Notes under the pieces: model-generated
Databases searched by the model: none
What the model was told of the DNA's origin: nothing
Seen by the model: only the letters and a program-made list of their open reading frames with translations
In this document: positions 8,440 to 15,765 of the stretch, piece after piece
Numbering within the stretch: the first letter of the stretch is position 1
How the letters are laid out: the number at the start of each line of letters is the position of its first letter
Translations under genes and position numbers: made by a program
Assembly (NCBI GenBank): GCA_046758865.1
Contig: JBHIBD010000001.1
Span: 30,377 to 94,376, forward strand
Source of the DNA: JBHIBD01 sp046758865
GTDB taxonomy: Bacteria; Planctomycetota; Brocadiia; Brocadiales; Bathyanammoxibiaceae
Reading direction: 5' to 3'
DNA length: 64,000 nucleotides

Positions 8440-9450
8440 TTAATGATATTCGGCTTCTGGCCAACCCAGGGCTACTTTGGTTCTTCCTGCCATATCGGAG
8501 AGAAGTTTGATATCTTCTTCCACCATTATCTCTATCATTTCCCGGAAGGATGTCTTGGGTCTCCACCCAAGTCGTTTATGGGTCTTTGTTGCGTCTCCTA
8601 CCAGGCAGTCCACCTCGCAAGGCCTGATAAGACGTTGGTCAATATTCACATACTTGCGCCAATCGAGACCCACACAATTAAATGCTGCCTCTACTAACTC
8701 CTTTACGCTATGGGCCTCACCAGTAGCTATTACATAGTCTTCGGCCACTTCCTGCTGGAGCATAAGCCACATAGCCTCAACATAGTCTTTGGCGTACCCC
8801 CAGTCCCTCTTGGCGTCCAAATTGCCCAACATAAGCTCTTCTGAGAGACCTAACTTGATGCTTGCCACGCCGTGGGTCACTTTTCTGCTCACAAATTCTA
8901 GTCCCCGCCTCGGTGATTCGTGGTTAAAACATATCCCACAAGAGGCGAAAATGTCATAGCTTTCCCTATAGTTAACGGTGATGTGGTGGCCATAGACCTT
9001 TGCCACACCGTAGGGGCTCCTCGGGTAAAATGGGGTGTTTTCGTTCTGGGAAGATTCCCTGACCTTACCGAACATCTCACTGCTGGAGGCCTGATAGAAT
9101 CTCGTGTCTAGCTTGTACTTCCGGATGGCCTCGAGTATGCGGACAACCCCCAGGGCTGTAACCTCACCTGTGAATACTGGCTGTACCCAGGAGGTGGGAA
9201 CAAATGACTGGGCAGCAAGGTTGTAAACCTCATCCGGTTGGATACTCTTAATAATCTCGTCCATAGAAGACTGATCCAACAAGTCGCCGTTAACTATATT
9301 CACCCTATCGAGTATATGCTCAATACGGTGGAAGTGATTCAGGCTCGCCCTTCTAGCCATCCCCGATACCTTATAACCTTTGGCCAAGAGAAACTCTGCC
9401 AGATATGAACCATCCTGTCCTGTAATGCCTGTAATCAACGCCACTTTCAC
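8440..9450 (-). CDS. gmd: GDP-mannose 4,6-dehydratase
   Basis: This enzyme converts GDP-D-mannose to GDP-4-keto-6-deoxy-D-mannose in the cytosol. The 336-residue protein begins with the signature nucleotide-binding motif TGITGQDGSYL (7-17). It carries the SSSEMFG catalytic loop (122-128) and the YGVAK catalytic Tyr-Lys pair (147-151), plus the family block NHESPRRGLEFVSRKVT. Length is slightly under the usual 345-375. It is separated by 154 bases from the RfbH-like dehydratase that probably uses its product. A second, truncated gmd remnant lies at 12595-12645 in the same operon. ManC encoded at 38423 could supply the GDP-mannose. Confidence 0.93.
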   Translation of the reverse strand: MKVALITGITGQDGSYLAEFLLAKGYKVSGMARRASLNHFHRIEHILDRVNIVNGDLLDQSSMDEIIKSIQPDEVYNLAAQSFVPTSWVQPVFTGEVTALGVVRILEAIRKYKLDTRFYQASSSEMFGKVRESSQNENTPFYPRSPYGVAKVYGHHITVNYRESYDIFASCGICFNHESPRRGLEFVSRKVTHGVASIKLGLSEELMLGNLDAKRDWGYAKDYVEAMWLMLQQEVAEDYVIATGEAHSVKELVEAAFNCVGLDWRKYVNIDQRLIRPCEVDCLVGDATKTHKRLGWRPKTSFREMIEIMVEEDIKLLSDMAGRTKVALGWPEAEYH

Positions 9451-9550
9451 TAGTAAGCAACCCCCTTTCCATAACGCTTTTGAGAACTATCCTCGATGAT
9501 CAAGTTAACTGTCTCAACAAGAGTCAATACATTAAACCTTACGTCAATGA

Positions 9551-10774
9551 CTAAAGTGCAGGAGATACACTTTGTCTTATAGAACCTCTTACTTTGTGGT
9601 TTGTGATGCTTTCAAGGGCCTCCATTATCCCTTTTATAGCCTGCTCATTGCTCCAGTGAGAAATAATTTCGTGAGAGCGCCCACCCATCGTTTGTCGAAG
9701 CTGAGAGTCAGCAATTAACTTCTCCAGAAAATAAGTTAAGGCCTCCACATCATCCGCTGGGTAGATATATCCGTTTTCTCCATGCCTTACCAGGTCTCTC
9801 GCGCCCGCAACCCGATCGGTGGTGACGATGGGAAGACCAAAGCACATGGCCTCGTTAATTACTAGCCCCCAGGTCTCATAAGAAGAAGGGAGTACAAAGA
9901 TATCTGCTGCAGCATAATATTTAGGTAGTTCGGTCTGATTTTTGAACCCAAGGAAGAAGACATTCTTCAATTTCTTTCCCCTTGCATATAGCTCTATAGA
10001 AGATTTGAGCTCTCCGTCTCCAACAAAGAGTAAGGCTGCCGGTGTATGGAGTCGCTCAAAAGCCATGAGTAGATCAAAAGGCCGCTTCCGCCTGGTAAGC
10101 TTTGATACATAAAGAATTACAGGAAAATCCTTGACGATACCGACTTCCTTCCTGGTTTCAACAGCTCTTGTCCGCTCAATTTCTGCCTGTTTAAAGAAAA
10201 ATTCATTATCCACTGTATAGGGCGTTAAGAACATCCGGTCTTCAGGGATACCGTAATGGAGATAAAATTCTTTGCTCATAGTTCCTATGGGTAAAAAGGC
10301 TCTTATGTGCCAAAAGAGTAAAGAGAAAGTTATCCGTTTCAAACTCCTCTTCCATCTGGATCTGTTTTTTTGAAGGACTGTTTCCCCTCTGAAGATTATG
10401 GGCGTTTTTGATGTCAATCCCCCAAGGAGGGCAATCCAATTTGTCGCTACAGTATAGCCATGTATGAGAAGGGCATCGTATCTATGCCTTCTAAGTTCAG
10501 GTATAATCCCTGGATTTATCAAGCTAAAAGGTTCAACCAGAGAAGAGTTGGGGGAGAAGTTCTTCAGGAATTTATATGAATATCCTTCTAAAAGAGGAAT
10601 ATCCCATTTGTAGGCAATACCGAATCCATGGTCTACCCTCTCAGTTATCCCATAGTCAGTGCAGAAATAGACCGTAATCTCGAGCTGGGGATGCTGGGCC
10701 AGCTTGCGGAATAGTGGGGCCTGGTACTGGATGGGATGTGTCGTTAGTATCGCAAGTCTATACTTCTTGCTCAT
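9551..10774 (-). CDS. GT4-family glycosyltransferase
   Basis: The 407-residue GT-B enzyme has an N-terminal acceptor domain (AILTTHPIQYQAPLFRKL). Its C-terminal donor domain contains YVSKLTRRKRPFDLL and the retaining GT4 signature SSYETWGLVINEAMCFGLPIV near residues 300-318, in which the second acidic residue of the EX7E pair is the E of NEAM. It acts on the cytosolic face, adding a sugar to the lipid-linked repeat. Its start overlaps the stop of the methyltransferase gene by four bases. The glycosidic linkage cannot be inferred. Confidence 0.85.
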   Translation of the reverse strand: MSKKYRLAILTTHPIQYQAPLFRKLAQHPQLEITVYFCTDYGITERVDHGFGIAYKWDIPLLEGYSYKFLKNFSPNSSLVEPFSLINPGIIPELRRHRYDALLIHGYTVATNWIALLGGLTSKTPIIFRGETVLQKNRSRWKRSLKRITFSLLFWHIRAFLPIGTMSKEFYLHYGIPEDRMFLTPYTVDNEFFFKQAEIERTRAVETRKEVGIVKDFPVILYVSKLTRRKRPFDLLMAFERLHTPAALLFVGDGELKSSIELYARGKKLKNVFFLGFKNQTELPKYYAAADIFVLPSSYETWGLVINEAMCFGLPIVTTDRVAGARDLVRHGENGYIYPADDVEALTYFLEKLIADSQLRQTMGGRSHEIISHWSNEQAIKGIMEALESITNHKVRGSIRQSVSPAL

Positions 10775-11502
10775 TTCTTGGCCGCACAGATTATTGTTTG
10801 TGTATAAATCCCATCACTTGAACCTGTTTCAACCAGCATGTAAAATCCTACTATGGTCTCGATTACCTTCCATAGTAGAAATCTCACAGCAGACTTTATT
10901 CCCTTAGGTACAGGACCCGTTGAATAAAAAGTAATCTCAGTAAAACCCACTATTCTTAACATCTGACCCAGACTTTCTTTTGTAAAACTCACCTCGTGCG
11001 TTAAATCTCCGTACCGCAGACGGCTACCAAAAGGGGATTCGGCGTTTGGAGTATATATCACTACACATCCCCCTTCTTTCAGAGCGTTATAAAAAGTCTT
11101 CGTGGCTCTATATACCTCATCTTTTCCAAAATGCTCAATTGCATCCCTTGCAAAAATGAGGTCATACAGTTCTTTCTTATCCTTCAGACACTCTAGAAAA
11201 TCAGCCTCTTCAACTTTTTTTGCGCCAAGCCTCTTTGCGAGTTCAACCTGCTGAGAGCTTATATCTACACCAGAGGCGTTTACATAATCCATCTCCTGAA
11301 GCCACAGAAGAAAACCACCATTGCCACACCCTGCATCCAGTATCTTTGCAGACTTATCCCGTGGTAGAAACCTCCCGTAGTACCACTTCCAGACCGGGAA
11401 ATGAGTCTCCATCCCCTTAATGGTAGCCTCCCCGTATAAGTGGGATGTGTGGGTTGAAACATAATGGTTATATAATCTCCTGTGTAATTTATCCTCTAAC
11501 AT
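10771..11502 (-). CDS. Class I SAM-dependent methyltransferase
   Basis: The 243-residue protein has the SAM-binding motif I ILDAGCGNGGFL near residues 55-66, an acidic post-I residue in ASGVDIS, and motif ARDAIEHF near 117, as in Methyltransf_11/23 enzymes. The C-terminus holds a hydrophobic stretch (VIETIVGFYMLVE) that could touch the membrane. Coupled on both sides to glycosyltransferase genes (overlaps of 14 and 4 bases), it most probably methylates a sugar hydroxyl or a carboxyl of the growing polysaccharide. The site is unknown. Confidence 0.8.
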   Translation of the reverse strand: MLEDKLHRRLYNHYVSTHTSHLYGEATIKGMETHFPVWKWYYGRFLPRDKSAKILDAGCGNGGFLLWLQEMDYVNASGVDISSQQVELAKRLGAKKVEEADFLECLKDKKELYDLIFARDAIEHFGKDEVYRATKTFYNALKEGGCVVIYTPNAESPFGSRLRYGDLTHEVSFTKESLGQMLRIVGFTEITFYSTGPVPKGIKSAVRFLLWKVIETIVGFYMLVETGSSDGIYTQTIICAAKK

Positions 11503-12592
11503 TTCTCATCAGATGGAGTAACTTCTGCTTATAAATATCAAAAGTAAACTCACTTACTAACCTCTTATGCCCTTCTTCACTCATCCTTTTTCTGGTAGTC
11601 TCATCTCCAAGAAGGCTTACTATCGCATTACCAATTGCTTCCACATTACCATACTCCACCAATACCCCTGTCTCTCCATCTTTTACCACTTCAGGTATTC
11701 CCCCTGCCCTGGCTCCTATACATGGTTTTTTAAACCACATAGCCTCTAAAAGGACATAGCCAAATCCTTCCTTTTTGCTGGGAAGTAAAAATACTTCACA
11801 AGCCTTGTAATAGCGTGGAAGTTCTTCATTGGAAACATACCCAGTAAATATTACGTGGTTACTTACTCCCATCACTCTGCACAGAGATTTTAGCCACTTT
11901 ACATCATCCCCTTTACCGACGATCACGTAATAAACATCAGGTAAAATTGGAAGAATCTTAGGCATAGCCATGATAACATGGGCAATCCCTTTATATCTTT
12001 CAGAGGGGTCAAGTCGAGATACTGTAAGAAGGATTCTACCTTTTGGGAAGGAAGGATTTATTGTTGGAGCCCCCCTATTGTCAGCAAAAGATGGGTCCAG
12101 GCAATTTGGTAAAATATGAATTTTATCTTTTGTTACACCATTTACGTCCGCCAATCTCTTGGCTGTGAATCGGCTTACAGAGAAAATAAAATCGGCATTA
12201 CAAACCGATACCCGCTTAGCAAATGGAAGCGCCTCCCATGCTTCTATCCCGTGTACTATAATTCCATATTTCAGTGCCGGTCTGAATATCTTATAAAGAA
12301 GCCCAAGAGGGGCCAGGCTTACATGGCCCAAAATAACTACATCTGCCTTAATACTTCTCAAGAGGCTTAGTAACACCATTTTAAACTTACTTCTTGCCAT
12401 CCCTCGAAACGAGATGTCTTTAAAAAAACGTTGTTGACCTCTTGGTTTTGCAGAATCGTTTAGAGATATAGCCTCTACTCTCATTCCATCTTCATGGTTA
12501 AGCTCTGATAAGGCCTTTAAAAAGACCCTATTCCAGAGTTGTATACCACCTGTTGACTCAAAGACCTCAGGAGCAATAACTAGGAGCCGCAT
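11489..12592 (-). CDS. GT4-family glycosyltransferase
   Basis: This 367-residue GT-B glycosyltransferase has the N-terminal glycine-rich acceptor loop (STGGIQLWNRVFLKAL) and HGIEAWEALPF. The donor domain holds VSRLDPSERYKGIAHVI and LPSKKEGFGYVLLEAMWFKKPCIG near residues 273-296, which contains the EX7E retaining-GT4 signature (EGFGYVLLE). It is the first intact gene of the minus-strand polysaccharide operon. Its ATG lies directly against a fragment of a different gene (gmd remnant, 12595-12645), so its own upstream context was created by a deletion or replacement. Confidence 0.85.
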   Translation of the reverse strand: MRLLVIAPEVFESTGGIQLWNRVFLKALSELNHEDGMRVEAISLNDSAKPRGQQRFFKDISFRGMARSKFKMVLLSLLRSIKADVVILGHVSLAPLGLLYKIFRPALKYGIIVHGIEAWEALPFAKRVSVCNADFIFSVSRFTAKRLADVNGVTKDKIHILPNCLDPSFADNRGAPTINPSFPKGRILLTVSRLDPSERYKGIAHVIMAMPKILPILPDVYYVIVGKGDDVKWLKSLCRVMGVSNHVIFTGYVSNEELPRYYKACEVFLLPSKKEGFGYVLLEAMWFKKPCIGARAGGIPEVVKDGETGVLVEYGNVEAIGNAIVSLLGDETTRKRMSEEGHKRLVSEFTFDIYKQKLLHLMRNVRG

Positions 12593-12594
12593 GT

Positions 12595-12645
12595 TAAATA
12601 CGAACCGTCCTGACCAGTGATTCCCGCAATTAGAGCCTTCTTCAA
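12595..12645 (-). pseudogene. Truncated gmd remnant (first 17 codons)
   Basis: Read from a TTG at 12645, 17 codons give a peptide containing KKALIAGITGQDGSYL. This is the near-invariant N-terminus of GDP-mannose 4,6-dehydratase; compare the intact gene at 8440-9450. Homology stops after the leucine codon and the ATG of the GT4 gene follows two bases later. An AGGAAG ribosome-binding-like site lies about nine bases before the TTG. The TTG overlaps the TGA that ends the asparagine-synthetase remnant, the normal stop/start overlap of an operon. So an asnB-like/gmd operon existed here and was cut. Confidence 0.7.
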
Positions 12646-13030
12646 TTCAAAGATCTTCCTAGCACTGTTAGGGCCCAGGGCTTGGGCCAATTAGCCCCCT
12701 GCTTAAGGGAATCTGCCAAGAACCGTCTTACAAAATGACGCTTGAAGATAGAAGAACCAAAAAGAGATTCCTCTATAAACCTCTTAGTTCCCCTTTTAGC
12801 CACAGGTCAAAAGGGAGTGTAAGGGTCATCTGAAAGATTACGCAAAGAAGTATCTTTAAAGGCATCTTCTAACTGATAACAACGCTTTTTAGAGAAACCC
12901 ATTGAGGATACTACTAGATAGTGTTCCTGCCCAAGGGAAGTAATCATCTTATAAATCGTCTTGGGTGGAGGTATGGAGCTGCAAAGTAGGTAAAGTACTA
13001 CGGCCTGAAGGTCTTGGTTCCTAAGGCTAG
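12642..13030 (-). pseudogene. Degraded asparagine-synthetase-like gene (internal deletion and frameshifts)
   Basis: No intact gene lies between 12646 and 13044, but three frames on the minus strand together spell parts of an AsnB-type amidotransferase. From about 13025 one frame reads LYLLCSSIPPPKTIYKMI then HYLVV, matching the segment usual at the start of the synthetase domain. It ends at a stop near 12807. A second frame gives LPFDLWLKGELRGL, the C-terminal motif of the family. A third gives RHFVRRFLADSLKQGANWPK and PWALTVLGRSLN before the TGA at 12642. About 300 residues of the synthetase core, including the ATP site, are missing between the first two pieces. Such amidotransferases are common in exopolysaccharide loci. 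This is recognition by eye and should be tested by a profile search. Confidence 0.6.
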
Positions 13031-13044
13031 TGAAACACAAATTC

Positions 13045-13608
13045 TTACCCTCTAAGCCTCCAGCTCTGAAACATCTTCCTGAAGTCGCCAAGGTAGCCCT
13101 TAAAATCTTGCTGTTGTGTAACCCCTGTAAAGGAGTAGGCCTTATCTTTGACTACCGTAAGGAGCTGGATGAACTGGAGGGTATAATCTCCATCCGTGTA
13201 GGCATATATCAGCTCCTGCCATTCCGCACCGGCCTGGCTGACCCATCTTTCCAGGAAGAATTTTGTATCTGGATACCTTGACCTTATCTGATTTTTTAGC
13301 TCCTCTGTGAGGTCTCCCAGGTCCTTTTCTGTATCAGAGACAAGGGCTATAAGGGTGGCCTGGAACCCGGAAGGAGGGGTATTTGTGAAGACTACAAGGT
13401 CTTCTGCCTCCTGGGGGCTGATTTCCCAGCCCCCGAGGAGGGTAAATCTGAAATACTTACCCCTGTACTCCTTTTCCTGTTTTTCTCCCTGTTGGGTCCC
13501 AGACAGATTAAATTTGAAGTACTCACTTCTGTATTTCTCTTGGTATTCCTGTGAAAAGGCCTGGACAGGAACAAGGAATAAAACAAAGAGGAAGATGAGT
13601 TTCTTCAT
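13045..13608 (-). CDS. Secreted protein of unknown function
   Basis: The 187-residue protein has a clear signal peptide (MKKLIFLFVLFLVPVQAFSQ, cleavage probably after AFS). The mature part starts with a small duplication: SEYFKFNLSG at about residues 29-38 is echoed by GKYFRFTLLG at about 50-59. A mixed alpha/beta domain of about 130 residues follows. The overall look (WEISPQEAEDLVVF, then a run of strands ending in FRKMFQSWRL) resembles PsbP/DUF1795-type periplasmic domains, but I cannot assign it. It lies 39 bases downstream of the Cna-B-like protein and is probably co-expressed from the divergent promoter region at 14172-14389. Confidence 0.6.
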   Translation of the reverse strand: MKKLIFLFVLFLVPVQAFSQEYQEKYRSEYFKFNLSGTQQGEKQEKEYRGKYFRFTLLGGWEISPQEAEDLVVFTNTPPSGFQATLIALVSDTEKDLGDLTEELKNQIRSRYPDTKFFLERWVSQAGAEWQELIYAYTDGDYTLQFIQLLTVVKDKAYSFTGVTQQQDFKGYLGDFRKMFQSWRLRG

Positions 13609-13647
13609 AGCTGTTTTTAAAAGCCGATAGGGATATAGTTTTATGGG

Positions 13648-14139
13648 TTATGGAGATGCGACCCTATCCTTGCCGCCGCCTCCGATGGCCCCGGTAGCAG
13701 CCGCAGCCCCTAACCCTACACCAGCAGCCGCAAGCACCCCAACTACTACATACACCCATTGACCAGGATGAGGTGACAAGAAGCCCTTGGTCTTACTCAG
13801 CTTTAGGCTCGTCTGCTTGCCTGTGGGGCTTAGCTGTACGTACTCACTGGCCTTATCCAAGCCATGAGCGGCCTGAATTCTGTAGGTCTTTCCAGCCTCA
13901 AGGCCCTTGAACTGGAAGCTCCCGTCTGGCCTAGTAGTTGTAGAGGCCGCCACTACATCAGTAGCTACATCCACTGCCTCCACCTTTATTCCCCGCAGGG
14001 GCTTACCATCAATGCCCACCACAGTCCCGGTAATCTCTCCAGTGGTCTGGGCAAACAGGCTACTCGTTTGCCCTGCTACAGGAAACACAGCTGCTAACAG
14101 GACCAGACACCACACCAATACCTTTTTTGGTTTGAACAT
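13648..14139 (-). CDS. Secreted Cna-B/carboxypeptidase-regulatory-like protein with Gly/Ala-rich tail
   Basis: The 163-residue protein has a signal peptide (KVLVWCLVLLAAVFPVAG). A single carboxypeptidase-regulatory-like beta-sandwich follows (about residues 35-115), with GEITGTVVGIDGKPLRGIKV and a DGSFQFKGLEAGKTYRIQA turn. After LKLSKTKGF comes a hydrophobic segment ending in a Gly/Ala-rich run (GVGLGAAAATGAIGGGG). The same architecture and very similar sequence recur at 35430-35921, so the two are paralogues. The start is ATG at 14139, with a GGAG-type ribosome-binding site upstream. The function is unknown; location at both ends of the export/assembly region suggests a cell-surface partner of the polysaccharide. 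Confidence 0.7.
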   Translation of the reverse strand: MFKPKKVLVWCLVLLAAVFPVAGQTSSLFAQTTGEITGTVVGIDGKPLRGIKVEAVDVATDVVAASTTTRPDGSFQFKGLEAGKTYRIQAAHGLDKASEYVQLSPTGKQTSLKLSKTKGFLSPHPGQWVYVVVGVLAAAGVGLGAAAATGAIGGGGKDRVASP

Positions 14140-14194
14140 TTTGTGATTTCTCCTTTAGTTTGGATTTCCATTTTTTATGTGTTTATAGCGCCAA

Positions 14195-14259
14195 AGTTTA
14201 CAGAAAAGAGAAAGAATGTCAAGAAAAAACTTGACATTACTACAAAAAAGGTTTATTTT
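14195..14259. promoter_or_regulatory. Divergent promoter pair with shared palindrome, repeat unit 1
   Basis: The perfect inverted repeat TGTCAAG-AAAAAA-CTTGACA (14217-14236) contains a TTGACA on each strand. On the plus strand TTGACA (14231-14236) is followed after 17 bases by TATTTT (14254-14259). On the minus strand TTGACA (14222-14217) is followed after 16 bases by TAAACT (14200-14195). Both are good sigma-70-type arrangements, directed at the export gene and the secreted-protein gene respectively. The palindrome could also be an operator. Confidence 0.6.
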
Positions 14260-14303
14260 CGGGAAGATATTGTAGTTCTATTTTTGTGCTCTTATAACAC
14301 CAA

Positions 14304-14368
14304 AGTTTACATGAAGAAGAAATATTGTCAAGAAAAAACTTGATTCTACCAGAGAGAAGGTTTATTTT
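14304..14368. promoter_or_regulatory. Divergent promoter pair, repeat unit 2
   Basis: This is the second copy of the arrangement. Plus strand: TTGATT (14340-14345), 17-base spacer, TATTTT (14363-14368), putting a start site about 18 bases before the ATG at 14393. Minus strand: TTGACA (14331-14326), 16-base spacer, TAAACT (14309-14304). The palindrome is shortened to TCAAG-AAAAAA-CTTGA, mainly because the plus-strand element has changed from TTGACA to TTGATT. Confidence 0.55.
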
Positions 14369-14392
14369 TGAGAAGATGTTAGGTAGCTCAAG

Positions 14393-15490
14393 ATGTTTCT
14401 AAGAAACGGTGTTCTTACAACTCTCATAATAGTTATCTTGGCCTCAGGCTGCGTAGAGGAGTCAAAGAAGCTGTCTCCCCCCAAGGCCCTGAATAACCCC
14501 TCTAAAAATCTTTCTACCCATCCACAATGGAGATATCTGTCTTCTCAATACATGGACAGTAATTACACTATCGGCCCGGAGGATCTCCTAAACATAACAG
14601 TCTTCGGGGCGGAGGAGTTTAACCGGGAGGTGAGGGTAAACCATAAGGGCAGCTTTACCTTCCCCCTAATAGGTTCCGTCTATGCCGAAGGCCGCACTGT
14701 GGAACAACTGGAGCAGGCCCTAGCCAGCATGCTCTCTGAGAAATACCTCAAGGACCCCCAGGTGAGCGTCTTTGTGGAGCAGTACAAGAGTAAGAAGGTG
14801 GCCATAGTAGGCCATGTGGTAAATCCACAGATAGTAAAGCTAACAAGGAACAGGAGCACCCTCTTTGAAGTACTGGGCATGGTGGGGGGACTAGGGGAAA
14901 AGGCGGGTAAGGTAATATATGTCATCAGGCCCGCAGAGGTGGTCATGTCCACCTTGAGGGAGGCCAGGGCTGGTCAGGACCTCGGTCAAGCGTTTCTTAA
15001 CGGAGGACAGGATGAAGAAATAATAGCCAGAATCAGAGATGAGGTTATACCAATAAACGTAGTTGAGCTTATGGAATATAGAAATCCCATGAGCAATATG
15101 GAGATAATGCCTGGCGATATAATAAGCGTGCCCCAAGGGGAATATTTCTTTATCCTGGGGGAGGTGAATAAGCCTGGGGCCTACGCCACGAGGGAGGGGC
15201 TCACTGCCTTGCAGGCAATCTCCTTCGGGGGCAAATTCTCCCCCATTGCCAAGTACAAAGATGTGAGGCTCCTGCGGAGACAACCTGCCGGAGAGGTTCA
15301 AATAGCCTCTCTTAATATAAAGAAGATAGCAAAAGGGGAGGAGGAGGACATCCTTATTGAGCCTGGGGACGTCCTGCTGGTAGGCAAAAGCACCCTTAAG
15401 ACAGTTGCATTGCAGGCCGCACAGGTAGCAAACGTGGCCCTGAACGCCTTCACCAACGCCTATGCCTGGGATTTTATAACAAAGGATTAA
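14393..15490 (+). CDS. Wza-like polysaccharide export lipoprotein
   Basis: The 365-residue protein has a lipoprotein signal ending in the lipobox LASGC (Cys20). A polysaccharide-export domain follows from about residue 50 (YTIGPEDLLNITVFGAEEFN, GSFTFPLIGSVYAEGRTVEQ). Two SLBB-type beta-grasp segments come next, VAIVGHVVNPQIVKL and FILGEVNKPGAYATREGLTALQ. It ends without an obvious membrane helix but with a hydrophobic Ala-rich tail that may form the outer-membrane helix of Wza-like pores. It would form the outer-membrane/periplasmic exit channel, partnered by the Wzz and BY-kinase genes downstream. It starts 25 bases after the -10 element of repeat unit 2. Confidence 0.88.
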   Translation: MFLRNGVLTTLIIVILASGCVEESKKLSPPKALNNPSKNLSTHPQWRYLSSQYMDSNYTIGPEDLLNITVFGAEEFNREVRVNHKGSFTFPLIGSVYAEGRTVEQLEQALASMLSEKYLKDPQVSVFVEQYKSKKVAIVGHVVNPQIVKLTRNRSTLFEVLGMVGGLGEKAGKVIYVIRPAEVVMSTLREARAGQDLGQAFLNGGQDEEIIARIRDEVIPINVVELMEYRNPMSNMEIMPGDIISVPQGEYFFILGEVNKPGAYATREGLTALQAISFGGKFSPIAKYKDVRLLRRQPAGEVQIASLNIKKIAKGEEEDILIEPGDVLLVGKSTLKTVALQAAQVANVALNAFTNAYAWDFITKD

Positions 15491-15765
15491 GGGTGGAGTG
15501 GAGATTGGCTGTATGAAGTTGAGAGTGATCTACAATATGTCTGAAATGATCATAGAAAGTGAACAACAGAAGGTTATCGTCACATACACCGATGAACCGA
15601 TGAAAGGAGGAAAGAAAGGCTCGCCAGAACTGTAACCGTTAAGATATGAATACAGTGGGTATTGTTGGACCACAGCCAAGATTTGATGCCTGATTGCCGG
15701 AGGCAAGCCTTATCATCTAAACTAGAGTCCCCAATATATCCTTACTAAGCAGTGACTCTTTTCTT

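Larger units (their letters stand above)
14172..14389. repeat. Two 109-bp direct repeats between divergent genes
   Basis: Unit 1 (14172-14280) and unit 2 (14281-14389) are adjacent and align without large gaps at an offset of 109 bases. Shared blocks are CCAAAGTTTACA (14191 and 14300), GTCAAGAAAAAACTTGA (14218 and 14327), GGTTTATTTT (14250 and 14359) and GAAGAT (14263 and 14372). Bases between the blocks have diverged, so the duplication is old while the blocks are retained. The repeats fill almost the whole gap between the minus-strand secreted-protein gene and the plus-strand export gene. Confidence 0.8.

Noticed and set aside
12807..13091. 94-codon minus-strand open frame as a separate gene
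   Set aside because: Its first 15 codons overlap the secreted-protein gene and the rest matches part of an asparagine synthetase, so I treat it as part of a pseudogene.
15513..15635. 41-codon open frame (starting MKLRVIYNMS) between wza-like and wzz-like genes
   Set aside because: No ribosome-binding site and no recognisable family; length is expected by chance. The rest of the 15491-15765 gap shows nothing clear.
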